DNA from: Agapanthus africanus
Lineage: Eukaryota; Streptophyta; Magnoliopsida; Asparagales; Amaryllidaceae
Assembly (NCBI GenBank): GCA_030015575.1
Contig: JASDDO010000006.1
Coordinates: 205,969,632 to 206,033,631, forward strand
Length of the DNA: 64,000 bases
Direction of reading: 5' to 3'
Positions within the stretch are counted from its first letter, which is position 1. Each line of letters starts with the position of its first letter. This document shows positions 48,622-59,109 of this stretch, piece by piece. Under the pieces are notes generated by a model. That model searched no databases. It saw only the letters and a list, made by a program, of their open reading frames with translations, and was not told where the DNA came from. A program made the position numbers and the translations under genes.

Positions 48622-48838
48622 GTTGTGTTTGTTGGCCAAAGTCAAGGCACAGTGTTTGGTAGCTGTTGGTCATTCATATGCAGCATAGATAGATGCGTTG
48701 GTTTGGGGCAGTCGTATAGCCTTGTTGGCCAAAGTCAAGGGCTTGTACGGGTGGGCTCAAATTAACCTGGAGAATGACGGGCAGAACTTGACATGTGACT
48801 TATGATTTGTTGGCCAAAGTCAAGGTCATTAGAGCATG
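48622..48838 (+). repeat. Three capped hairpins in C2 leader
   Basis: Caps TTGGC-CAAA-GTCAA at 48632-48645, about 48725-48737 and about 48811-48823. The lower stems differ from C1 and C3: TGTG/CACA, CGTA+AGCC/GGCT+TACG, and CATG+ATGA/TCAT+CATG. Confidence 0.78.
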
Positions 48839-49224
48839 GGGCAAAAATCACATCGGGAGTTTCAAAAGAACTGAAACTTGCCAGATATGCGCATACCTTC
48901 TGGAGTGTGATACCGTGAGCGGATTCCGTCACGTTGTCATGCGATGAGAGTTGGATCCCGATTCCCACTGATGAGTTGGTTTACTCCTCGGGTGACCCCG
49001 ACTAATTCTTCTTTCAGGTTTGGAGGAGAATTTGAGGTACAGTGGGAGGTTTCCAGATTAGATAAATTGGTAACCATTCTGATCTAGGATAGAGTGCACG
49101 CTGAGTGTTTCTTTTCTCTCTCTCTCTTGGCAGCGACCATTGACCCGACCCTAGACTATGACTCAGTAACCAAGTTGACCGAACCTACTTAACACTGGCT
49201 TTTGGATTGTCAAAGTTGCAGACC

Positions 49225-50040
49225 TCATTGCCACCCTACTTTTACCCTTTTCTCCAGGACACCCCGTATTGCTACGAACGTCCACTTCCATTGGACAAAA
49301 CCATCGTATGGTTAGATACGAACTCGAAGGAATTTATTCGAGGATGGTTTCCGGTTCTGGAGAAAACGGATAGGATTATTCAGTTGTCTTTTCTTTTCAC
49401 CCTCTCTCAGGTTGCGAGTACTCCTTGGTTTAGGAGTAGTACACCTATTACGCAAATTGGATAGTCTTCTTCCAAACCATAGGCAGGTGCCGACCGGTAG
49501 AGAATGAAGAAAACCAGTTAGCCTAAACGGTGTACAGAAGGTATTAAGATTAAGACAAAGCAAGGGATTAGTAAGAGGGCAAAGTAAAATGCGACTGCTA
49601 TTCACGACCAAACCAAGTATTTCTTCGCCAATCCTAAATCACCTTTGTATTTCTCCAGGACACTCCGTATCACTACGAAGATCCCATTTTATTGGATATT
49701 CCATCGTATGGTTATATACGAACTCGAAAGGAACTTGTTCCAGTTCGGGGATGGATCCTGGTTCAGGAGAAATAGGAATAAAGTACATTCAGGTGTCTTT
49801 TATCATCACCTTCTCTCGCATTGCGAGTGCTCCTAGGATTAGGACAGTACACCCTTTATGCTTCTTGGATAGTCTTCTTCCAAACCATAGGCTGGTGCCG
49901 AACGGTAGGGAAGGAAGAAAACCAATTGGCCTAAAGGGGTGTGCAGAAGGTAATGACTAAAGACATATAAAGGGATTTGGAGAGGTGGCAAAGAATTATA
50001 CGGTTATAGTTGTGAATCTGGATAATGGTAGAGGCATTAC
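49225..50040 (+). repeat. 405-bp tandem duplication in C2
   Basis: Two diverged copies, the second offset by about 405 bp (TCTCCAGGACAC at about 49250 and 49655). I found no counterpart in C1 or C3 and recognise no function. Each copy contains a short ORF, but the frames are not conserved. Confidence 0.8.
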
Positions 50041-52517
50041 TAAGAATACCAGGATACCCCACCGAAACATTTCAATGTTTCAGTTTCACTGTGTACTGTT
50101 AAAAGAAAACTGATTTCCTGATTAGACACTTGCTCCAGGGTATGTATTTAACAGGTTTGATTCTCACATCTGTATGGTTTTACAGATGGTGAGTGGGAGT
50201 AAGTTATTGGGAATTGGGTGATCATCCTCATTATATCGGGATTCGTTGTAATCGGTGATATTTGAGGAGATCATCTGGGCTGTTTGCCGGTCGGCAAATA
50301 TTTGGTTTTGAATATCCGTTGTTATGCACCAATTTCAAATCGATATATCTGTACGTCTATTTTCATAGAGTGAGATATACTTTTTGAAATTATGTCAGTG
50401 ACATTTACCTATATCAGTGGATAGTTAGGTAAGGAGCATTAAACAACGGTGTAATTCTTCTTAACCATAAGTACAGTTTTCAACCTACGATACACAGTGA
50501 TTGAGTTATCAGACTCAAGGGACTTATACAGAGTATTGTATGTTGTCCAGGGTCCATTAGGACACAGGGGTTGGTCCTCATACTATATTCTGTTTACTTT
50601 TAACTTCTCTAGTTCTTAGATATGTGTTTCGTAGAAACACAGGATCTAAGTTTTGAGGAGTTATAGGTATTTGAATAGAGTAGAGAACCAGGTGTAGCAA
50701 GTATCGGGATTCTTCAAAGTGATCGAAGATGTAGATACTTGTGTATGGTATTCAGTTGATAGCAATGTTAAAGAGAAATTGCTTTTCTTCCAGGTTACTC
50801 ATAATTGGAAGCATTCCTAAGTTGAGTAACGCTGATCGGCCTCTCTCCATTTAGTTGACATGCACTGGAGACAGTTGCATGATTTGAATCTGGTTAAATT
50901 AAATCAGTGCCTCTGGTTCTATATTGGATATAGAACAGTTCATATCTTAACGTTGTTAAGGTACGGGGAGTTGTCCGGCTTATGATTAAAACCAGACACT
51001 GGACAGCTCAAGGCACGTTTCTGTAATGGCTGTTTGTGGGTTGACCCAGGCTATGACGAGGGTTGATTTTCTACCATCTGGCAGATCAATAGAAATATTG
51101 TTCTAGACTCACCACAGTTTTATTAAAAATGGATTTTTTCAAAAACAGTAGTGGGAGTATGGTAGAACTGGAAGTAATTCCAGAACCGCAAACGATTACT
51201 GAAGATTTGATAAGGAACCTAAAGATTCAATCTGATTTGACATTCCATTGGCCACTCCGCAGATAAGGTGGGTAACTTCAGGCACCCGAGAGGTACTCCG
51301 GTAGCCTCAAGGACGGTGACAGGGAAGTTCTTGTTTACCCACACTTGCCATTGTTATTATTCCAGGCTGCGAGACCCGGCAGGAGGATGAGTATAGCGTC
51401 GTTCTAAACTTGCTTTAGAAGTGCACGTCTATATGACTCTGCCAGAGGGTTGTCGTAGTCAGTGGGAGCAGCGGAAGTATTGGTGGACATCAGGCTTATG
51501 TCTATTTATAGACTAAAGCAGATGTAGCGGAGATAGATCATCTATTTCTGATGTGACAGTCATAGGTTTGACGTCATCAGAATAGGGGATGGATCTATTT
51601 AGAAGGTAGTAGGAAGTGATATTCCTATACTACGATCGGTTATACTTTGGTCGTCACACAGTGGTTTCTCCACAAAGGACTTGGACATTATATCAGACAT
51701 TCTGGTTACTAGATCTATGGTTTTAGATCTAGATTTGGGTAGTTTCCCAATCTGGGTACCTTGACAGCATTCTATGAGTATTTAGAATGGACGACTCCTG
51801 GCACGGTAGTATACCTGCAGGTAATGGAGTCACCCTCTCTAAAGGTGTCTTATAGACTAAAGTAGAGAGGGATGTGCATGATTGGCAGATCACTTGCTTA
51901 GGCAATTGAGTCAATCATGAGATGTCAAGTACCACACCAGGTGTTGTTCTTGCACTAGATACAATAAGTTGATATTGATCCAATCCTGGAGGAACAGTCG
52001 AAAGCAGTTTTAGAACATAAGTGGATGTTCTAAGGATATGATAACGACAGCCTCATTCGGGAGGCAGTTATCATTCCAGGCTTCCAAGGTGACATGGACG
52101 ACAGGGTGATCGTCAGAGTTATAGTTTTCCTTCTGACGAGGGGAAGTATTTTGGACAGGTGGTCCAAGGCAATACTGAGGGTGGCATGGCGCAGGATACT
52201 GATTAAGTTCAGTTGACGATACAGTCTAAGAATTTTGGATTTGGAGTTCATTTATGAGCTCGGTCCCATCAGACATCCAGACATTCTAAGACAGGTATTT
52301 ATCATTTCGGGAGATGGTTTTCTCCGCGAACTTGAGATATAGAGAGACATAGAAAGAAACTTCTAGGCGGATCCACTCACTGAGACTATTCCTCGAACGC
52401 AATAGTTTCACAGACGGTTTTTGTGAGACTGACTAGTAGAAGAGTTGGGTGTTCGGTATCACACGGGCTGTGAGTATGCGACATCGCAATAATTAGCCTT
52501 GAGTGCAAGTGGGAGAT

Positions 52518-54746
52518 TGTTGGAGATAGTGCCCTCAGAGTCAATTATTGGATCACAGGCACGTGATTGCAATGATTGAGGGAGGACCTATCCCGGTAGG
52601 ACAGTCTTACTCGAGATGATAGTTTGCTATCTGGTTTACCTTTATCATCGTGTACTGCTTTAGGTGACATGACAGGTCACTATTGCACGTTGATAGAGCC
52701 CCTAGGATTCTTGCTTGACTGCCAGCAGTATGAGGGCGATCATATAAGTGACAGCTGGAGTCTATTAGCGCATCCTTAAAAGGTCCCTAGTCGTAGGAGT
52801 TTCGAGACAGGGCATCGATTCTCCACAGTAGACTAGTGTATACAGTTGAGACCCCGACGAGGGGCGGTGGCCGGTCTCACAAGCCACTGGTGTCAGTTGG
52901 TTCACCTAAGATGTATACAGGTGCTCATTGGGTTATGAGTACACCGGACAGGACTCGCCGGGAACATGCTAGTTGGTCTTATACCTGACGTCAAATAGCA
53001 GTTCCCAGGTGACATGTGTACAGGTTAGTTCATCGACCTGGGGATCGTCATTTGTCTCGTGTGAGTTCCCACTGTGCTTTGATTACTACCCTACCACGGC
53101 TCAAAGGAGTCGTGCAAACAGGTTTTAGTTGGGTACAGTCCCGAGCCACATGGAGGCAGTGAGCGGATCTTCGGGGGTTTGTCTCTCCCGGTATTGGGGG
53201 TGAGGTCGCGCTGTGTCTAGGAGAGCCATTACACGAAGTCCTTGGCCAAGGCAGGAGATTTACTGGTAGGTATTCCAGTAGTATCTCAGGGTGTTCTGGG
53301 CTACACTCCGACACGACTTGTACCGCTTTTGGGGGTCTGACTTTTACCAACCCCCTAGGCCCGACATGCGATGCTCATAGACGAACGGACCGGACTGTAC
53401 GGATATTGTCACTGACAGGCTCAGTAGGGTGTCAGGATGAGTTCGCTCATCGACGTCCCTTTTAGTCAATAGCTGGTGGCCCGTCACGTATTGGCTTATA
53501 CCTCTGACGTGCTGGTGGTTAAATCCACAGTCATAGTATTGACGAGTTTTTAGAGTCCACCACACTTTCAGTTACTCAAGCTTTCGGGCGAAACGCTGTA
53601 GAGGCCGTATGGAGATATGGCAGGGTCCGATCAGATATGTGCGGTATTGCACGGATCAGGATCGGACAGTTTTTTGTACTAGTGGCCGTATAGTTATATG
53701 GCAGGGTTCGATCTGATACATGCGGTATTGCACGGATCAGGATCGAACGGTTTTTACTAGCCGGCTTTGGTTTAAGCCAGTACTAGTTTAGTACAGTGTA
53801 GATTTTGTCTCATTGCATTTGTATCCGGACGGAATACAGATGCGGGTGTTTATGCACAGTATCGGGGTTTTCCTGTAATTTATTACGGGACCAGTTTTCT
53901 GGAGTTGCCAGTTTGCTTTCCGTTCCGGCCGGTTTTCCCTTGTTCTTTTCCGGCCGGACTTTTCCGATGGAGGGGGTTATTTGCTTTTGTGCAAATAACA
54001 TTTGTGGAGGGGGTTTCTTGAAAAAGGATTTATTATGAGAGCATCTTTTCTTTTGCACCATTCTTGCATTTATTGTGAAGTGAATGGATTTGATTTAGGT
54101 ATGGGTTTTGTTATGGTTGATGTTTCTTTGTCTTTGGATATGGTCACCTCTTCCATTCTCCTACACTCACCTCCCTTGGTATATTGTTCCATTCCTCCAC
54201 CATTTCTAATAAAGAGAGATTATTATTCATGGTTAAGAAGAAAATGAGAGAGCTTCATCTTCATATTAGAGAGAGTAGCATTCATTCATCTCATTTTTGA
54301 TACAAGGAAAAATGAAAGCACCATTTTTCATACCTTCATTCCTCCATCTTCAAAAGGCAACCAATACCCCAAAAGTGAGACTATGATTCTACACTACACA
54401 TTCTACAGCATATCTTGAGCATGTCGAGTTGCCGGCTTCATGCCCGAGTTGCCTCGGTATAGAGGCGGGAGCCCGTAAAAGATGCAGGCGACGTGGTGCC
54501 CTTCCGGCGAGGAGGCGACGACCGGAGATCCCGCGAGGAGATCGGAGTGGAGATGAAGACCGGAGGACTCGGATCAGCCGGTATATCTCTAACCCATCCT
54601 CTTGTTAGCTTAGACTAGTTAATGGTTACGATCCGGGTGTTTAGTGCGCGGTGGTGCCGGTTTGCTAAGTCCGCAAAATTAAAGTTTATCACCGTTTCCG
54701 CGTTTGGCCGTCGGATTGACGGCCGGGGCGCCGCCGTGCACTTACA
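52518..54746 (+). repeat. C2 3' LTR
   Basis: 2229 bp, same length as the 5' LTR with no net indels. About 23 substitutions were seen, mostly transitions. Confidence 0.95.
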
Positions 54747-56098
54747 GAATAGATATGCGACATATCAGATGAAGAATCCAGACTGTATGGTAGTGTTACT
54801 GACAGGCTTTACAGGAGTAAGAGCAGGCTTGCTTGTTCATCTTCTGATCGCTCAATACCCGGGTAGCCGTTATGCCCAGCTAGTACCGCTGACGGCTTGT
54901 GGGTGCTTGATATGATCATCACCTACTGCCGGCGTATTGACGAGTCTTTAGAGTCCTACACAGAGGTTTACTGGCTCAGGCAAAACGAAGTAGGAGCACA
55001 TATGTTATATGCGCGGGACCGAGATTAATACGAGTACGTGATACCGTATTCTCTTCTCGCAATTTATGATATCGGTCGGTTATATGAGATATAGCCGGGT
55101 TATCGAATCAAGCGTCGATTCGATATGTTGATACAAATAATATTAGTCGGTCATATGAGATATAACCGGATTCTTAAATCAAGTGTTGATTTAATTATTT
55201 AATTTATAATTATATATTTGATATATTAATTTACATTAACTAATATTAACTCACTTAAGCATTTCTTTTCTCACTTATGCATTTAATATATATGTGATAT
55301 ATATTAATTGTATTTCTTATTGTGTCATGCTTGACGCCGCATGCTACATGGGTGTATGAGACTCACACCATGCTCATGATAATGTAGGATTTATTTATTT
55401 AGAGTAAATCAAATATTAGTTGGAAATTAGTCACATGGGTGAGCTTAGTGGAAGCTTGTAGAACCATTGTCTTAGTCCACTAGTTTTGTCCTACACTAGA
55501 TATTTATTAACCCAACCATTAACTTAAGCCATGGTTAAGTCTCTACATGAGTTATATGAGATATTATCTCACCCATGGTTGCCATAACATTATCTTCTTC
55601 ATCTTCATCTTCATCTTCATCAAGAGTGAGTTCTCTAGATTTTTGAGAGGTGGGGAAAAATAGTGAGAAAAAGAATTCTAAAGTAAGCAAAAATCCTACT
55701 TCATCATCCTCTACTATATTAGCCATTTAGTTTAGGGTGTTAGATTCACTAATCCCTAATTAGTGAAGAGGTAGCTTGGATTGGCGTCTCCTCGACGTAG
55801 ATCATCTTCGGCTTCGAAGGCTTCGTACAAGCTTGTTCCTTTCATCATGTGGAGCCATTCTAGAGTCCGGAAGATCACTACATGGACCGAAGGGACTACT
55901 ACACGGAGCTATTGAAGTGAAGGACCGGTCTATAAAGGTTGTATTTCTTGTTCACTTTGATGTAAAGTTGTTTACATGTTGTTTCTTCAAAATCTCTTGT
56001 TAAGATTCTAGGGTTAGGGTTGTTTAGCATGGCAATTTTTTGAAAATGGCATGGACGATACCTCCCGAAACCTTGCTGTCGTGCTAGGCATTCCTACA
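54747..56098 (+). repeat. C4 5' LTR, second part
   Basis: Begins with the right GAATA duplication (54747-54751) and continues C4 to its end CATTCCTACA at 56098. Without C2 the LTR is about 2.19 kb. It includes U3 hairpins at 55101-55125 and 55174-55194. Confidence 0.88.
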
Positions 56099-56897
56099 GT
56101 GGTATCAGAGCCAAGCTAGAAAATTAGACGATGTTTTTAGAATTACGAAACAGAAACAACTCCGAAACACTCGAAACGAAAATCTAGTATCAGTCAATTT
56201 TTTTAAGTCGTTGAATTTTTTTTAAGAAAATGCAGAATATTATATGAGATGTACTGAACTAATACGAACCCATTTCGCCGGTTTTGACATGGTGACAATA
56301 CCAAAATTTCTGAGCTGGTCGGCCCCAGATTGATATTTCGGGTTCGTTTTTGTTTGGTGTTCTCGTCTCTGCGTTTTGGTGTATCAGGTGTTGCTTGTTT
56401 TTTTTTGAAATTGCATGTGATTTTAACTTTCTGTAAAGGCAATTTGGAGTGTTTCTTAGTCATAATTCTAACTTTATTTCGGGTTATTTAGACGACGTTA
56501 AAAAGTTCGAACGAATGTCAAAAACCCAATTTTTCCCTCGATGGAAATTTTCCAAGAGTTTGGTTTTTCAAAGTTTGAAATATTCAAATATCATGCAAGT
56601 GATTCTATGGACCCTCTAGAAGAACGAAACCCTAACTCGATTCTATGACGGTAAGAACCGCCGCCAAACCCTAGGGTTTGCGGTAGTTCCGTGGCGCCAT
56701 AGGTGAGGCAAGGGTTGGCCCTTCTATGGTTGGTCCATAGGTACTGTGGTATGTTCTGGGTACTTTTAAACTACGCTTAAGTGTTGAGTTCTTTGGGAAT
56801 TTTTGGGTGTTTGTTGATTCGATTGGATTGTTTAACATCGTCTAGCTATTTGTGGAATGTGATACAAAATTTGGAATTCATTTTGTTAGGCATGAAA
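56099..56897 (+). other. C4 PBS and start of interior
   Basis: TGGTATCAGAGC (56100-56111) is an intact initiator-Met PBS. The following 800 bp align with the C1 leader (35110-36350) and have no ORF. A hairpin around AAACCCTAGGGTTT (56655-56690) corresponds to the C1 hairpin at 35692-35724. C3 interrupts C4 at 56898; the rest lies beyond the window. Confidence 0.8.
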
Positions 56898-59095
56898 TGT
56901 AGGGTTGCTTGGCACGACAGCAAAGTTTCGGGAGGCATCGTCCATGCCATTTTCAAAAATTTGCAGTACAAAACAATCATAACCCTAGAATCTTAACTAA
57001 AGATTTAGATAATAAAATTTGTAAACTACTTTTCATTTAAGTGAGTAGGGATTACAACCTTTATAGTCCGTTCCTTCACTTCTTTAGCTCCTTGTAGTAG
57101 TCCCTTCGCTCAAAGTGGTGATCTTGCGGACTCTTGAACGGCTCCACAAGAAGAAAGCGATGAGCTTGCACGAAGTTTTCAAGGCCGAAGATGATCTACG
57201 TCGAGGAGTCACTAACCCAAGCTATCTCTTCACTAATGTGGGATTAGTGAAACTAACACCCTATACTAAAGTGCTAATCTAGTAGAGGATGATGAAGTGG
57301 GATTTTTGCTCACTTTAGAATTACTTTTCTCACTAATTTATCACCTCTCATGAAAACCTAGAGAGCTCTCTCATCTCAAGTGGAAGAAGAAGAAAAATAA
57401 TAGAGGAGAGAGTGAATGGCAAGCATGGGTGAGAAAATATCTAATTTGTCTCATGTAGAGACTTAACCATGAGTTTTGATAATGGTTGGGTTAACAAATA
57501 TCTAGTGTAAGATAAAACTAGTGGACTAAATCAATGGATCTCCATGCTTCTCAAAGCTTCATGCCATGCGACAAATTTCCAACTAATAATTGAATTACTA
57601 TAAATAAATAAACCCAACATTATCTTTATCATGGTGTAAGTCTCATACACCCATGTTGCATGTATCATCAACCATGACACATTAATAATACACAATTAAT
57701 ATATACCACATATATATTCTGTGTGCACATGTGAGAAAAAATAAATGCTTAAGTGAGCTAATATTAGTTAATGTAAACTAGTATATCAAATATACAATTA
57801 TACACTAAATTATCAAATCAACGCTTGATTTAATAATCCAGCTATATCACATATAACCGACTAATATTATATGTATCAACTTATCGAATCAACACTTGAT
57901 TCGATAACCCGGCTATATCACATATAACCGACAGATACAAATATCGCGAGAATTGAATACGGTATCACATACTCGTATTAATCTTGGTCCCGCACATATC
58001 ACATATGTGCTCCTATTTCGTTTTGCCTGAGCCAGTAAAACCTCTGTGTAGGACTCTAAAGACTCGTCAATACGCCGGCAGTAGGTGATGATCATATCAA
58101 GCACCCACAAGCCGTCAGCGGTACTAGCTGGACGTAACGGCTACACGGGTATTGAGCAATCAGAAGATCAACAAGCAAGCCCGCTCTAGCTCCTGTAAAG
58201 CCTGTCAGTAACTCTACCGTACAGTCCGGTCTCTTCGTCTAACATGTCGCGTATCATGTCTAGGGGTTGTAAATGTCTGACCCCAATAACTCGATAAGTC
58301 ATGCCGATCTGAGGCTCATAATTGGTCGAGAAACTACTAATAACACTTACCAGTAAATCTCCAAATCATCCCTGGCCAGGGACTTCCAGTTATAGCCAAT
58401 CAAGCACAACACGACATCTACCCCTAATACCGGGAGAGACGAAATCCCCTCCTGTCTCTCATTGCCTCCATATGACTTGGGACTGTACCAAAAAACCACC
58501 ATTTTGCACGTCATCATGAACGTGGTAAGGTGGAAATCAAAGCACAGTGGGAATCACACAAGACTCTATGACGATCTCGGGTCTATAGACTAACATGTAC
58601 CAGTGTCACCAGAGAACTGCTATCTAACATCAGGTATAATACCATCTAGGAGTTCTCGGCGATTCCGTCCAGTGTACCCAATCTCCACTGAGCACCCGTA
58701 TACCATCTCTGATGTCAAACACCAATGGATATAGGATCATCCATCGCCCATCTCATGGGTCGAGATGCGTATACGCTAGTCTACTCTGGTATATCGATGC
58801 CCTGTTTCGATACACCCACGACTAGGAACATTAAAGGATGAACTTATGGACTACCATGGCCCCACTAGTATGATCTGCATCATAATCCTGGTAGTCAAGT
58901 ATACATCCTAAGGTCTTTACCAACATGTAACCATGAGACAATATCAAGAGACAAGTATACATGTTAATATAAAGAGCAACCAGATAGCATACTATCATGT
59001 CGAGCAAGAAATTCCTCTCTATATATGTCCAAGCTTCCACTATAATATACATCATATATACAATAATGGCCTCTAGGGCCTATATACCACTAACA
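56898..59095 (-). repeat. C3 3' LTR
   Basis: On the minus strand it starts TGTTAGTGG at 59095 and ends at 56898 (plus strand TGTAGGGTTGC). U3 hairpins lie at 57815-57833 and 57881-57907; the latter is a perfect 12-bp stem. Confidence 0.88.
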
Positions 59096-59106
59096 ATCTC
59101 CCACTT
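59096..59106 (-). other. C3 polypurine tract
   Basis: Complement of AAGTGGGAGAT, adjacent to the 3' LTR. Confidence 0.9.
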
Positions 59107-59109
59107 GCA

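Larger units (their letters stand above)
46828..52517 (+). other. C2 interior, non-coding
   Basis: 5.7 kb holding a 70-bp hairpin (47028-47097), a duplicated three-hairpin unit (about 48268-48484), three capped hairpins (48622-48838), a pyrimidine tract ending CAG (49110-49133) and a 405-bp tandem duplication (about 49225-50040). Traces of pol follow: a stretch near 51160 translates to VELEVIPEPQTITEDLI, like C3, and ADPLT near 52370 matches the RNase H end. No protein could be made. Confidence 0.85.
44599..54746 (+). mobile_element. C2: young non-autonomous copia element
   Basis: Complete 10,148-bp element with a perfect GAATA target duplication (44594-44598 and 54747-54751). Its LTRs are both 2229 bp, 44599-46827 and 52518-54746, and differ at about 23 positions by my count. 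It has an intact initiator-Met PBS (46829-46840) and polypurine tract (52507-52517). The 5.7-kb interior has no ORF over about 125 residues and only faint traces of pol. Signals needed in cis are intact, while proteins are absent. Confidence 0.93.
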
